DNA from: Polaromonas sp. JS666
GTDB taxonomy: Bacteria; Pseudomonadota; Gammaproteobacteria; Burkholderiales; Burkholderiaceae_C
Direction of reading: 5' to 3'
Assembly: GCF_000013865.1 (NCBI RefSeq)
Contig: NC_007949.1
Coordinates: 62,001-126,000 of the forward strand
Length of the DNA stretch: 64,000 bases
The position numbers and the translations under genes were made by a program. This document shows, piece by piece, positions 17,731 through 27,400 of the stretch. How positions within the stretch are numbered: position 1 is the first letter of the stretch; every line of letters begins with the position of its first letter. The notes below the pieces were generated by a model. The model was not told the DNA's origin. It did not search any database and was given only the letters and a program-made list of their open reading frames with translations.

Positions 17731-18474
17731 CTCAGCGCGGAGTTCTGCGACATGGCCATTGTCACTCACGAGAAAAATTCGCTTAAAGCAATGCTGAAGC
17801 CGGAGCGCCCTGAATGCAAGCTGGTATGAGTCCGCATCCGCCAACCAGTAGTCATTGAAGAGTGCCAGCCAAATCGAACCAGGAAGGTCTTTGCAGATAT
17901 CGTGCTTCGTATGGATCCTGTCCTCCAAGAGCAGTCGCGCATTGAATCCAACGTCGGGAGAAGAATGGTCATTCCCAACAAGACCAACGATTCTCTTCTC
18001 CGAGAGCCGCCGTCGAATGACCCGGATGCGTACATACGCACCTTCGATGCGCCGTTCAGCTTCGAATCCGAGTTCGGGCGCGGCAACGATCTCTTGGATC
18101 CAGGAAAAGAGCCTTGTCCTGAATCGGCCGCCGCTATCAGCGGGCATCTCCAAGTGAACGAACACGTCTACATCATCGGGCAAGAGCGGGCCGAGTCTGC
18201 TATTCAGGTCGTCAACCACCCTCAGCCCGAAGCTGTCGTCTGTGGCCCGGTTGCCCAAAGATCCGTCGGGGCGGACGGTGAACTGAGCTAGTCGAGTGAC
18301 CTCTACCCCGACGCGCTGCCCATCAATCACGAGCACCAAGTCGGGCGGATCCTCTCCGTCTTCGAGTCGTACGCGATTCGCGCCGCCTAGGTGACACACG
18401 AGAGAGCGCCCGACGAAAGCCTCATCCTCACGCATCCTGCGCTGCTCCCCCTGAAGCGTGACGTTGGAGGTCAC
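17725..18474 (-). CDS. Cassette-type protein with a PD-(D/E)XK-like core
   Basis: The frame starts at a GTG (18474); an ATG about 40 bp later (MREDEAFVG) is the alternative. Residues ~35-65 read EDPPDLVLVIDGQRVGVEVT. The Asp, spacing and E-V-T pattern resemble restriction-endonuclease folds, although the usual Lys is replaced by Thr. The remainder is mixed alpha/beta with no known family. The stop codon lies in an attC-like site and another attC-like site lies upstream, so it is probably a mobile gene cassette. Nuclease function is inference from one motif. Confidence 0.55.
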   Translation of the reverse strand: MTSNVTLQGEQRRMREDEAFVGRSLVCHLGGANRVRLEDGEDPPDLVLVIDGQRVGVEVTRLAQFTVRPDGSLGNRATDDSFGLRVVDDLNSRLGPLLPDDVDVFVHLEMPADSGGRFRTRLFSWIQEIVAAPELGFEAERRIEGAYVRIRVIRRRLSEKRIVGLVGNDHSSPDVGFNARLLLEDRIHTKHDICKDLPGSIWLALFNDYWLADADSYQLAFRALRLQHCFKRIFLVSDNGHVAELRAEA

Positions 18475-18483
18475 CGAGCGACC

Positions 18484-18558
18484 TGTTATGCCTCATGGAA
18501 GAAGGCCTCCGCTTGCGCCTCGCCAACCCGGGCAGGAAGTCCCAGTAAAGGGTTAGGT
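18484..18558 (-). other. attC-like site between two cassette genes
   Basis: On the minus strand the site runs from ACCTAAC, which contains the stop codon of the GFA gene, to GCATAAC. The outer arms CGACCT and AGGTCG are complementary. Size (about 75 bp) and position directly after a stop codon fit an integron attC. Confidence 0.55.
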
Positions 18559-19050
18559 CGCATTCTGTGCGCTCCAGCCAGTTGGCGTTGCCTGGCGCCA
18601 GAGCACTACAAGCTCCATTCGATCGGCCGGCCCGGTGTCATATTGCTTCGCACCGGCTGGAATGGTCACCCACGGCAATGCGCTTCGCGTCCATAGATGA
18701 GCGACAGGCTCGAACTCCCGATGGTTGTGGAGAGTGCCAGGCAGAAGAATCGCCAGTTCAGGCTTGTCCTCAGGCTCGGCCCACAGGCGAGTGTCGCAAT
18801 CAACGCAGATCTTGGCTCGGCGGTGGCGCCCCTCACCAAACGAGAAAGTCCGTAGCTCCGGCGACCCTTGCTTCACCGTCAAGGCACTACGCTCCACCCA
18901 CATGGCCAGACGCATGGCTGCACCGGACCGACGCTGGCAATCTGTGCAGTGGCACGCGTAGTAGGTGATGGGCCAACCCGTGAGCTCGTATTGCACCTTG
19001 CCGCACAGGCAGGCACCTGTGTACGGTGGTGGGGTGCTTGGAACTCGCAT
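18553..19050 (-). CDS. GFA / CENP-V family zinc-binding protein
   Basis: The 165-residue protein has the family pattern: CLCGKVQYEL near residue 14, CHCTDCQRRSG near 35, and CVDCDTRLWAE near 80, giving the paired Cys that bind two zinc ions. The family includes glutathione-dependent formaldehyde-activating enzyme (Gfa), but most plasmid and cassette members have unknown substrates. It is the first gene of a leftward cassette series, directly downstream of the ~220-bp repeat at 19063-19290. Confidence 0.8.
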   Translation of the reverse strand: MRVPSTPPPYTGACLCGKVQYELTGWPITYYACHCTDCQRRSGAAMRLAMWVERSALTVKQGSPELRTFSFGEGRHRRAKICVDCDTRLWAEPEDKPELAILLPGTLHNHREFEPVAHLWTRSALPWVTIPAGAKQYDTGPADRMELVVLWRQATPTGWSAQNAT

Positions 19051-19062
19051 ATGCGACCTAAC

Positions 19063-19290
19063 GAATAGCGTTTATCTGCCGCAAGGCGATGCGGTATAAC
19101 GTGGCAACTTCAACTACAAAAACTGGCATTTAGGTTTGTCTCACTTGGATTGTTTGCTCCATTAAAAATAGCGACAAACCCGTCAACTGTTAAGAAATGG
19201 CTCGCTCCACATTTGGAACGATTCTCGACCAAACGTTGTGGTTTGAACATCCCCCAATTGAGGGGACTGCCGACAGACCGCTCTCGCTGC
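19063..19290. repeat. About 220-bp direct repeat, copy 1 (partner 38061-38285)
   Basis: By eye the two copies are about 85 percent identical over more than 200 bp, including shared runs such as CATTAAAAATAGCGACAAAC and GGTTTGAACATCCCCCA. Each copy lies immediately upstream of the first gene of a leftward cassette series and joins it at a (G/A)CCTAAC core (19056-19062 here). This is the place expected for an integron attI site. No integrase gene is present in the window. Confidence 0.75.
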
Positions 19291-19513
19291 ATAGCGCTGT
19301 TGGTGGATTCAGAGTTCATTGCCACCAACCTGGTTAAAACAGGCTGGAACTGCGAACAGTATTTTCCAGCGTACGCATCTGACCATTGGTGACAACTTTT
19401 GTTATTAGAAAAACACGGGAATCACTCTTCTTCAAAAAATGACATGATTTCGAAAAATTGTCATCCCTATGGAATTTTTGACAGCTTTTATTTATACGAT
19501 CATGGTGCACTCA

Positions 19514-20701
19514 TTACGGGAACTCCTTTGTGCCGGCCGCAGCTGGTGCCGACAGGACTGTCAAATCCTTTCGTTCCAGCCAGGCGCTCTGCACGAACGG
19601 GTCTGTGACCGCATAGACGCCATGACCCTTGCGCATGATGATATTCGCATCACGCAGTTCCTCCGCAACGCGCTGCACTTGGTCAGCGGTCACCTCGCGG
19701 CGGACGACATTCGCGTACTCTGCGAGGGCTTCCCCAGCAAACAGGCCGGTTGCATCACCGCCGGCGCGGGCGATCCGGTCGAAGATGGCGGCCGCCAGCG
19801 TCCCGAGGTCTTCCACCTTGCGCAGTTCGACGTCGGCGGCCGCACTCTTTAGGGTGGTTGCGATCACGGGCAGCAACTTGTCGGCATCTTCTTGTGCGTG
19901 CTGTTGCAGCTGCCGCAGGGCCCGGTTCATTTCTTCCGGCCGGCACCCGAGCGTCCTGAACGCTTCGACGGCCACAGCCAGGCTCGGAACCGTCTTGGCG
20001 CCTTCGGCAGTGATGCCCATGAGCACGTACTCGACGTAGTCGTTGCCCAGGGTGGGGTAGTCCACCGACGTCGCGCCCACGAAGGCTTGGTTGCGCTGGC
20101 GCGTCATCTCGGCGACCTGGGCCCGGTGCGACCCCGTCCCAATGAAGAGGAAGTGCCCCGGCGTTTTTGGCCGCGGGTTGATAGCGTCGCGTGCGGCTTT
20201 AATGGCGAGCAGCATCTGGCTGCCATCGTCGCCGGCAAGCGCCTGCTGAACCTCGTCCACAATCAGCACAACGTCCGTCTTGGCTAGGTCGACGACTTCG
20301 GTCAGGGCCTGCGCCAGGGTTGGCCCGTTTTTTCCACCGACGTCGTGCAGCTGGAAGCCAAACTTAAGCCCCACACCGCCCAGCTCGAGTCCCTTGAGCC
20401 GCTTAAGGCGAACGAGCACGCTCGAGGTGGGCCTTTGCAGGTCTTCCAGGCTCTTGCGGATCGCAGCGTGGATGAGGGTGGCGGGGTCCGCCTTCGTATC
20501 TGCCCACAGGTCCACGTAGATCACCACGGCACCCATGGCCTCCAGCGCGGGAATCAGGTCCTGCTGCAGAAAGGTCGTCTTGCCGGTGCGTCGTTGCCCG
20601 GAAAGGAAGAGCCCAGAGCGTAGCCCCTGGTCCAGCATGCCAGGCTGCAGTAGTTGCTTGGCCATACCCTCGGCGAGGGCGGTGCGTTGGTAGTAGTCCA
20701 T
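19514..20701 (-). CDS. AAA-type ATPase of unknown role
   Basis: The 395-residue protein has a Walker A GQRRTGKTTF near residue 37 and a Walker B VVLIVDEVQQ near 150. It also has a sensor-like FIGTGSHR strand and a C-terminal helical part resembling a winged helix (TDPFVQSAW). This resembles plasmid-borne AAA_ATPases related to the archaeal/STAND group, which often act as stand-alone regulators or defence components. It is divergent from umuD and ends near 19.5 kb by the ~220-bp repeat. The ~220 bp between the repeat and its stop hold no gene. Confidence 0.65.
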   Translation of the reverse strand: MDYYQRTALAEGMAKQLLQPGMLDQGLRSGLFLSGQRRTGKTTFLQQDLIPALEAMGAVVIYVDLWADTKADPATLIHAAIRKSLEDLQRPTSSVLVRLKRLKGLELGGVGLKFGFQLHDVGGKNGPTLAQALTEVVDLAKTDVVLIVDEVQQALAGDDGSQMLLAIKAARDAINPRPKTPGHFLFIGTGSHRAQVAEMTRQRNQAFVGATSVDYPTLGNDYVEYVLMGITAEGAKTVPSLAVAVEAFRTLGCRPEEMNRALRQLQQHAQEDADKLLPVIATTLKSAAADVELRKVEDLGTLAAAIFDRIARAGGDATGLFAGEALAEYANVVRREVTADQVQRVAEELRDANIIMRKGHGVYAVTDPFVQSAWLERKDLTVLSAPAAAGTKEFP

Positions 20702-20820
20702 TTACTGTGATTTAGTCAAATATGATAATTAGCAGTATTGACTAAAATGCGCAAAAGTCAACTCGTGAAGCGAGATCCCCCCACCACCAGGGTAGGTAGG
20801 AATTTTCAGTGAAAATCGTA

Positions 20821-20840
20821 TACTGGATGGATGTACAGTA
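20821..20840. promoter_or_regulatory. LexA box of the umuDC operon
   Basis: The 20-mer TACTGGATGGATGTACAGTA has the CTG-N10-CAG core and outer TA of the LexA operator. It overlaps a -10-like TATACT at 20818-20823. It predicts SOS induction of the mutagenic polymerase genes that follow. Confidence 0.85.
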
Positions 20841-20851
20841 CAGTTGCACCA

Positions 20852-21271
20852 ATGACGCCAGTAGCGGCATCGCATGCGCCGATGCCGGTCAAGCGCATCC
20901 GGGGCACAGTCAAGGCGGGCTTCCCATCACCAGCTGAGGATCTGGGCGCCGAGCGCCTGAACTTGGCCAGCCTGCTCGGGAGCGACAAGGAAGACGCCTT
21001 TTTTATGATGGCCAGCGGCCACTCCATGGTCAAGTTCGGCATCTTCGACGGCGACCTGCTGCTAATCCGCAAGCGCAAACGCCCTCGGGATGGCCATATC
21101 GTGATCGCCGACGTTGACGGCGAGTTTTTGGTCAAGATGCTCTACAAGCGCGCCGGCCAGGTCAAGCTCGTGTCAGGCAACCCAGAAATCCCGGATCTCG
21201 AGCCAAAAGACGGTCAGACCATTCGCGTCTGGGGAGTGGTCACCAGCAGCATCAAGACGTTCACAGCGTGA
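20852..21271 (+). CDS. umuD: UmuD-like SOS mutagenesis protein
   Basis: The protein is an S24-type self-cleaving peptidase: a [10 protein letters not shown] segment with the Ala-Gly cleavage pair, the catalytic Ser in [10 protein letters not shown], and the Lys in FLVKMLYKR. After RecA-stimulated cleavage UmuD' joins UmuC to form polymerase V. The ATG at 20831 lies inside the LexA box, so I prefer the ATG at 20852; 20881 is also possible. umuC begins 10 bp downstream. Confidence 0.85.
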   Translation: MTPVAASHAPMPVKRIRGTVKAGFPSPAEDLGAERLNLASLLGSDKEDAFFMMASGHSMVKFGIFDGDLLLIRKRKRPRDGHIVIADVDGEFLVKMLYKRAGQVKLVSGNPEIPDLEPKDGQTIRVWGVVTSSIKTFTA

Positions 21272-21281
21272 GGTATCCGCT

Positions 21282-22580
21282 GTGTATGCATTGGTGGATG
21301 GGAACAACTTCTACGTGAGCTGTGAGCGCGTATTCCAGCCCAGGCTGGAGGGCGTGCCAGTCGTCGTCTTGAGCAACAACGACGGATGTGCGGTGGCCAG
21401 AAGCAACGAAGCCAAGGCCTTGGGCATCGCCATGGGAGCTCCCTGGTTCAAGATCAAGCACTTTGCCGATGAAGCGGGGCTGGTCGCCCATTCGGCAAAT
21501 TTCGCGCTCTACGGAGACATGTCAGATCGCATGATGCGTCTGGCCGCCGGCATGGGGCCCCGGCAGGAGATTTACTCCATCGATGAGTCCTTTATCGAAC
21601 TCGGCGGCGTCCAGGGTGACCTGGTGGAACGAGGCCACAAAATTCGTGACCGCATCCTCCAGGGCATAGGCATACCGTGCGGTATTGGCATTGGTGCCAC
21701 CAAGACACTTGCAAAGCTCGCAAATCACGTCGCCAAGACCGCGGAGCGCAAGCCGGGCAGCTACCCGGATCACTTGGCCCAGGTGTGCAACCTTGAGGCG
21801 TTAAGCAAGGGTGAGCTTGAGGCGGTCATGGCCAGAACGGACGTGGGGGAGGTTTGGGGAGTGGGTCGTCAGATCGGCAAGCAGCTGGTCGCCGGCGGCA
21901 TCAAGAGCGTGCTGGATCTGGTGCGCATGGATTCAGGGACGGTTCGGCGCAGATGGTCCGTGGTACTGGAACGCACAGTGCTGGAGCTGCAGGGGGTCTC
22001 ATGCATCGAACTGGAAAATGCCCCGGCCCCAAAACAGGAAATCGCGTGCACGCGCTCGTTTGGGCATCCGGTCACCAGTCAGCATCACCTTGCCGAGGCG
22101 GTAACCGACTTTGCGTCCAGAGCGGCCGAAAAGCTGCGCAAGCAGCACAGCCTGGCTGGCCAAGTGCTGGTCTTCATCCGTACGAGCCCGTTCCGGCAGT
22201 GCACGCAGTACAGCCGATCGGTGACCGTACCCATGCGCCGCCCCAGCTGCGACAGCGCCGTGATCGTGAATGCAGCCTTGCTGGGCCTGCAGGCCATTTA
22301 CCGCGAGGGGTTCAACTATGCCAAAGCCGGGATCATGCTGCTGGACCTGCAAGGGAACACAAACCGGCAAGGTGAGCTGGACTTGGAGGGCGACGAAGCA
22401 CAAGACCGCTCCACATTGATGCTGGCCATGGATGAACTCAATAAGCGCTTTGGCAAGGGAACGGTGCTTCTGGGTTGCGCGGGGCTGGGCGGCAACCGGC
22501 GCGCATGGTCAATGAAACAGGAACGCCGCACGCCGGGGTACACCACTTGTTGGGAAGACATACCCGTTGCGAAAAGCTGA
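21282..22580 (+). CDS. umuC: UmuC-like Y-family DNA polymerase subunit
   Basis: From the GTG at 21282 ([18 protein letters not shown]) the protein runs 432 residues. It contains the Y-family catalytic landmarks [20 protein letters not shown] and [10 protein letters not shown] and a C-terminal little-finger region. It copies damaged DNA with low fidelity as part of polymerase V. The frame is open further upstream into umuD, but homology begins at this GTG. Together with umuD this is a RulAB/MucAB-type plasmid SOS operon. Confidence 0.9.
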   Translation: MYALVDGNNFYVSCERVFQPRLEGVPVVVLSNNDGCAVARSNEAKALGIAMGAPWFKIKHFADEAGLVAHSANFALYGDMSDRMMRLAAGMGPRQEIYSIDESFIELGGVQGDLVERGHKIRDRILQGIGIPCGIGIGATKTLAKLANHVAKTAERKPGSYPDHLAQVCNLEALSKGELEAVMARTDVGEVWGVGRQIGKQLVAGGIKSVLDLVRMDSGTVRRRWSVVLERTVLELQGVSCIELENAPAPKQEIACTRSFGHPVTSQHHLAEAVTDFASRAAEKLRKQHSLAGQVLVFIRTSPFRQCTQYSRSVTVPMRRPSCDSAVIVNAALLGLQAIYREGFNYAKAGIMLLDLQGNTNRQGELDLEGDEAQDRSTLMLAMDELNKRFGKGTVLLGCAGLGGNRRAWSMKQERRTPGYTTCWEDIPVAKS

Positions 22581-22768
22581 CGAGACTATCGTGGCCAGGT
22601 CGAAATGGGTGATGAAGCTCACACCGCAATCCTTGGCAAGCCAGGATTGCTGTTGACCCGTAAAGTCCAAACTTTCTGGCATTGCAAATTCGACAGGTGG
22701 CGATCGGCTTGAAGTAAGTAGAGTCCGTGGTAATTTCAATACACGAACTTTCTTCACAACAAGAGCTC

Positions 22769-23563
22769 ATGCATTCAATCAACCCATCAGACGGCGCCCA
22801 AGCGATAGCGGCAACCGCCACCGGCAACACGGCAAAGCTGCTCGCAATTGTCGAGGTAGAAGAAGGGCAAAAGGTTCAGTGTCAGGAGCCTGGTTGCGGC
22901 CACGGTGTCTACAAACGCATCCATGTTGTGGCCACTGGCGGCAACATCATGGTGATGGGTTCTACTTGCTTCGAAAAGCGTTTCGGTTCCGCGCAACACC
23001 TACAACCCGAATACTCAGGGAATGGGGCAGGGCGCCGGCTCACTGAAGAGCAACGCCAGATGCTGCTGCAAAACACTGCTCATCTGATCGCCCTTTTCGA
23101 TGAGGAGGCAACAGCCAACCGGGCAAGGCAGCTTGAGGCCCTGGAACGCAGCCGCAAAGCGCTTGCGGATCGTCAAGCCCTGTTTGATGCAAGAAGCGCA
23201 GCCCTGCGCCAGATGCGCGCGGCCGAGATGCCGTCGCAGATAACTATGCCGACCATGCCGTGGCGATGGGTGAAGCCCATGTCCTCCATGGCATATTTCC
23301 ACTTGCCAGATGGGCAGGGGTGGATTCGAGTGATGCATGGCACCGGTACCCATTATTTGATGCCATGGCCAGCGTCGGAAGGATGGGATGAGGCGCTCCC
23401 GCCCACAGTAGGTAGCCCAGACTTGGAGCTGGGTGGCTATCGAGTCAACAACATTGTTGCCTGCGTCGGATTCCTGCGTAAACACGCCCTATGGGAGCAG
23501 GTTGGCATATGGCGCGACATCATGGACGCTATATCCAAGCACAATAAAAGGCTCATAACCTAG
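22769..23563 (+). CDS. Unknown protein with a zinc-finger-like N-terminus
   Basis: The likely start is the ATG at 22769 (MHSINPSDGAQ); an in-frame GTG at 22727 is possible. Residues ~38-80 contain a CQEPGCGHGVYKRIHV block and a GSTCFEKRFG block, which could bind zinc. A coiled-coil-like Arg/Glu/Ala-rich region follows (~105-165), then a C-terminal part with several Trp. No named family recognised. It follows umuC by about 190 bp, which contain no gene. Confidence 0.55.
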   Translation: MHSINPSDGAQAIAATATGNTAKLLAIVEVEEGQKVQCQEPGCGHGVYKRIHVVATGGNIMVMGSTCFEKRFGSAQHLQPEYSGNGAGRRLTEEQRQMLLQNTAHLIALFDEEATANRARQLEALERSRKALADRQALFDARSAALRQMRAAEMPSQITMPTMPWRWVKPMSSMAYFHLPDGQGWIRVMHGTGTHYLMPWPASEGWDEALPPTVGSPDLELGGYRVNNIVACVGFLRKHALWEQVGIWRDIMDAISKHNKRLIT

Positions 23564-23638
23564 CAATCACCAAGATCATCGTTGCCTGGGAAACGAATGT
23601 CTCTTTCTCAAAGCAATGACAAGCTCCGCGCTGATGGC

Positions 23639-23764
23639 TAGAATGAATCCACTTTGGCTAACTGCCAATTTGCTGGTCATGTGCCAGCCTTCAACTTTGT
23701 TTTTAGTTTTCACCCATTGGGCACCGTCCCAATGGGGATGTGCCCTTAACCAATAGGACACATC
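23639..23764 (+). promoter_or_regulatory. Structured leader, family member L1
   Basis: The promoter ATGACA (23616) - 17 nt - TAGAAT (23639) is followed by a hairpin GCTGG/CCAGC (23672-23688). The three-part element is GGGCACC (23719), CCC-AAT-GGG and GTGCCC (23740-23745). GATGTG (23737-23742) can instead pair with CACATC (23759-23764) just before the ATG. The two pairings share GTG and exclude each other. Confidence 0.75.
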
Positions 23765-24187
23765 ATGAAGATCATCAACAGCCCCGTACGTAATGTTAGT
23801 CCCGACATCGAGTCCTCCAATGACCCTCGATCCAGGGGCTGGGCTTCCAAGCCGAAAGCAATTGCCCAAGCGAAGAAGATCGCGCGTAAGCGTGAACGTG
23901 CCATGCTGCGTCCTTTGGCAACAAAGGAGCTGCTGCGAGAGCATTTGGTCACCGTCGCTGAACAGCGGGCGGCGGCCCGTTTTGAGCGTGAATACGCTTA
24001 CTACGATTTGATGCGCAAACTGACCAGGCAGAGCCGCAAGCACGCATCGCGTGCAAAGCAGCACAAACCGGAATGTGGCGTCGAACTTCCGATTGGAGAA
24101 ATCCGCGTGGAAATTCGTATTGAGTACGTGGTAGCTGGTGAGCGTCGCGAGTCTGCGCTCCTGGCGTCATGTGCAATTGACGATTGA
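23765..24187 (+). CDS. Unknown basic 140-residue protein under leader L1
   Basis: The product is highly basic (KAIAQAKKIARKRERAMLRP, then many Arg and Lys), so it may bind nucleic acid. It is the only gene outside the 41-55 kb cluster with the shared leader RNA. A strong terminator follows its stop, making it a single-gene unit. Confidence 0.6.
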   Translation: MKIINSPVRNVSPDIESSNDPRSRGWASKPKAIAQAKKIARKRERAMLRPLATKELLREHLVTVAEQRAAARFEREYAYYDLMRKLTRQSRKHASRAKQHKPECGVELPIGEIRVEIRIEYVVAGERRESALLASCAIDD

Positions 24188-24213
24188 AAGTCACCTCAAC
24201 GGTGACGTTCCGA

Positions 24214-24248
24214 AAGGCCCTCGAACTGTTCAAGTTCGGGGGCTTTTT
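24214..24248 (+). terminator. Rho-independent terminator after 23765-24187
   Basis: A GC-rich hairpin GCCCTCGAACT / AAGTTCGGGGGC is followed by a run of five T. Confidence 0.9.
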
Positions 24249-24475
24249 CATTGGATAAATCGAACGGACCGACTGCGCAACAACGACGAAACGTTGGTCA
24301 TAAATGCGTTGCCTACGCATTGCGCGCTATGAGCGAATGGAAAGCGGATGGTGAACTGTGACCCGGCAACACAGTCCGATACTGCCTCGGAGCCGCCGGC
24401 CACTGCCTAGAATGGGCTGCGAGCAGCAGAATTCCACAGGCCCCATAGAGAGCCACTTAACTTTTCAGGGACGAC

Positions 24476-27400
24476 ATGCCTCACCAGCTCCGGCGGATCA
24501 TCGCCATCAATATCAGGAATCCAAACGGAGGATTGCCGTCCGGCCGTATCGCGGAGCTTGACCCCCGTGGTGGCGTCCTTGCAGTCGGCGACAACGGGGT
24601 AGGCAAGACGACGTTCCTGCGGCTGATGCCAATCTTCTATGGAGCCACCCCAACCCAGGTGCTCAAGGGTACCGGCCGCTCCAGCATGATCACCTACACC
24701 CTGCCAGACCCAAGCAGCGCCGTAGCCTATGAGTACGAGCGGGAAAGTGCCACTGACCTGCGCACGGTAGTGATGCATGCCCGCGCTGGTGAAGAAGCTC
24801 CCCAGTTCCACATCATCCACGGCGGCTACCAGGAAACCTACTTCTACGACGAAAACAATCAGTACGTGGGGCGGGATGAATTCAAGGCCCGCGTCGAAGC
24901 CATGGGTGTGGAAGTCACCCGCCGGCTCAGCCTGCATCAGTACCGGGCCGTGATCCTCAATGAGCGCCTGTCCACCAAGGAAGGGATTGAGCTCCGCCGC
25001 CTGGCGGCACTGCATTCCCTCGGGCCCCGCGCGCTGTACAACCTGGACCAGATTTCAGCGGCCATGGCCAATGAAAGGATCAACTTCCGCGACCTGCAAA
25101 ACATCGTCCTGGAGCGTGTGTCCGATGCCCACACGGTAGGGGTCAAGCCCACCAACGTGCGCGAACTCAAGCAGAACAAGGAATCCGTGTCCCGCTGGAT
25201 GGAAGCCCGCGCCCATCTGGCCGACATTCTCAAACGCAAGCCTGATGCCCAGCGCATCAAGGAACGGGTGGCAAGGATCAAAGGACTGCACCTGGAGCTG
25301 TGTTCCCTGCACGTGGCCGTCAAAAGCGCCTTGGGGCAAGCCAACATCGAGCATGAGCAGCTGCTTGCCCAGCACAAGGACCACACCAACCGGTTCAAGG
25401 AACAGGACGATGCCATTCAGGAATCGATTCGGGGGCTGGTAAACACCAAGGAACAGGCAGATAGCGCGTTTCAGGCTAAACGCGCCATGGTGGCCAGCGC
25501 GGTGGACCGGCAAACTCATTTCGAGCGCATTGACGTTCCAACGATGGCCGTTCTGGACGACACCGAGGCCGACCTGCAGGCGCAGAAGGCCTCCAAGGAA
25601 AGTGAGCGCGACACACTGACCAAAGCCGCGGGCGACATCACCAGGAAGCGGGATGAACGCAAGGGCATCATCGAGCAGGGCGCTTCTACCCAGATTGCGG
25701 ACATCGACGCACGTAGCCAGCAGTCATTGCGCGACTCGATGGTCAGCTTGAAAGCCCTGAATCAGGCGCAGGAAGATGCACTACTGGCGCTGGCCACGCC
25801 TGCTAGGTTGGCTGAAATTGCGGCCGATCGGGTCAAGATCGGCATCGCCGAAGGCGAAGTAAGACAAAAGCTCCAGAACCCAGTGGCCACGGCACAAACC
25901 CGGGCTGATCGCAAAGCTGCAGACGAAGATGCCACCCGCTGGGCCGACGAGCTCACAAAGGCACAACGTGAAGTCAACAAGACGCGGGACGGCCATGACA
26001 CCGCGCGCCGTGCCACTGACCAGTCTCTTGCCCAGCTACGGCTGTTGGAACAGGAAGCCCAGGACCTGACCGGTCATATGGAGCAGCTGCAGGCCTCGTT
26101 GACCCCGGAGGCAGGCTCCCTGCTGGAGTTCATCCGAGGGGGTGACCCGTCCATGTGGGCCAATACCGCAAAACTGCTGGAACCCGCCTTGCTGGCGCGT
26201 ACCGACCTTTACCCCACGCTGGCGCCAGATGCCCTGGATGGCGTATCCACCGATGGATCGGTCACAGTAGGACCTGTCAGCATCCGTGTGCAGGAGCTGG
26301 ACGTGCCGGCATGGTTTGACATGCAGGAAGTGCGCGATGCACTGGAGCGCAAACAAGCCCAGGCCAACCAGGTCGCGGACGCACTCAAGCAGGCCACGGA
26401 GACGGCGAGGAAGCTCGGCGCCCAGGCCAAGCAGGCTGAAACAGCCTATGAAGGCGCCAAAGCCCACGAATCCCTGACCCAGGCCGCTTTGGATTCGGCA
26501 CGCCAGAAGAAAGGGCGGCTGGACAAGGTGGTACTGGAAGAAGAACGCGCATTCAAGGAATCCGCGACGGCCGAACGCAGCACCTTGCAGGAGCGCAGCC
26601 GGTCATTGGACGCCGAGGAAAAGCGCATTTCGCAGGGCATTGAGGCAGCCCGTCAGGCCATACGAGACGACTTCAAGGCCCAGCGTGATCGCCAGGACCA
26701 AGCCGACCAGAATGCCGAGTTGCGATTCAAAACCGAGAAGCAGGCAGTGCAGTCCCGCAAAGACGATGACTTGGCACGCCTGCAGGACGACTATGAGCGC
26801 AGTCTGGCCGGCATGGGACTCGACCCGCGCCGGGTTTCAGATCTGGAAACCGCAATTCAGAAGCTGGGGGCCCAGCTCGACAGCATTGCACGCAATCGCC
26901 ATGAGGTGAGCGCGTGGCGGGAGTTCTGCCGCGAGCAGCTTCCTTCGCTGGAATCCGACAAACTGGAGCGCGACCGCCTGGAACAGCGCGCGCGCGATGT
27001 GGGCAAGCAGCTGCAGGGGGAGCGTGAGCGATCTGATGCTTTGGCGGCACAGGTGAAGCAAACATTGGATGACATTGACCGCAGCATAGAAGTCCGTAAG
27101 CGGGAAGCCCAGCGCCTGGAAGACTTACTGACACATGGTCTCAAGGACTTCCTGGACCACGTGCCGGCACATTTGCATGTGGACTGGAGCGTGCCTGACC
27201 TCGAAAACTCCATCAAGTCCCGGCGCAGCGCAATGGAAACCGAGGCAGACGAGCTGCAAAAGGACAACCGTTCTCTGCGCAATGAGTTGGTCAAGCATCC
27301 CGGCGGCCCAGCTGACTGGCTGGACCACAAGGAACGGGACTTGCCGGACCGCCAGATCCTGTTGCCCCATCAGTACCTGTGTGCCCAGGCGGAGGTGTTG

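Noticed and set aside
19110..19328. Minus-strand frame inside the ~220-bp repeat
   Set aside because: The second copy of the repeat (38056-38301) has a frame of similar start but diverging end, no ribosome site and no codon bias, so the repeat is more likely a recombination site.
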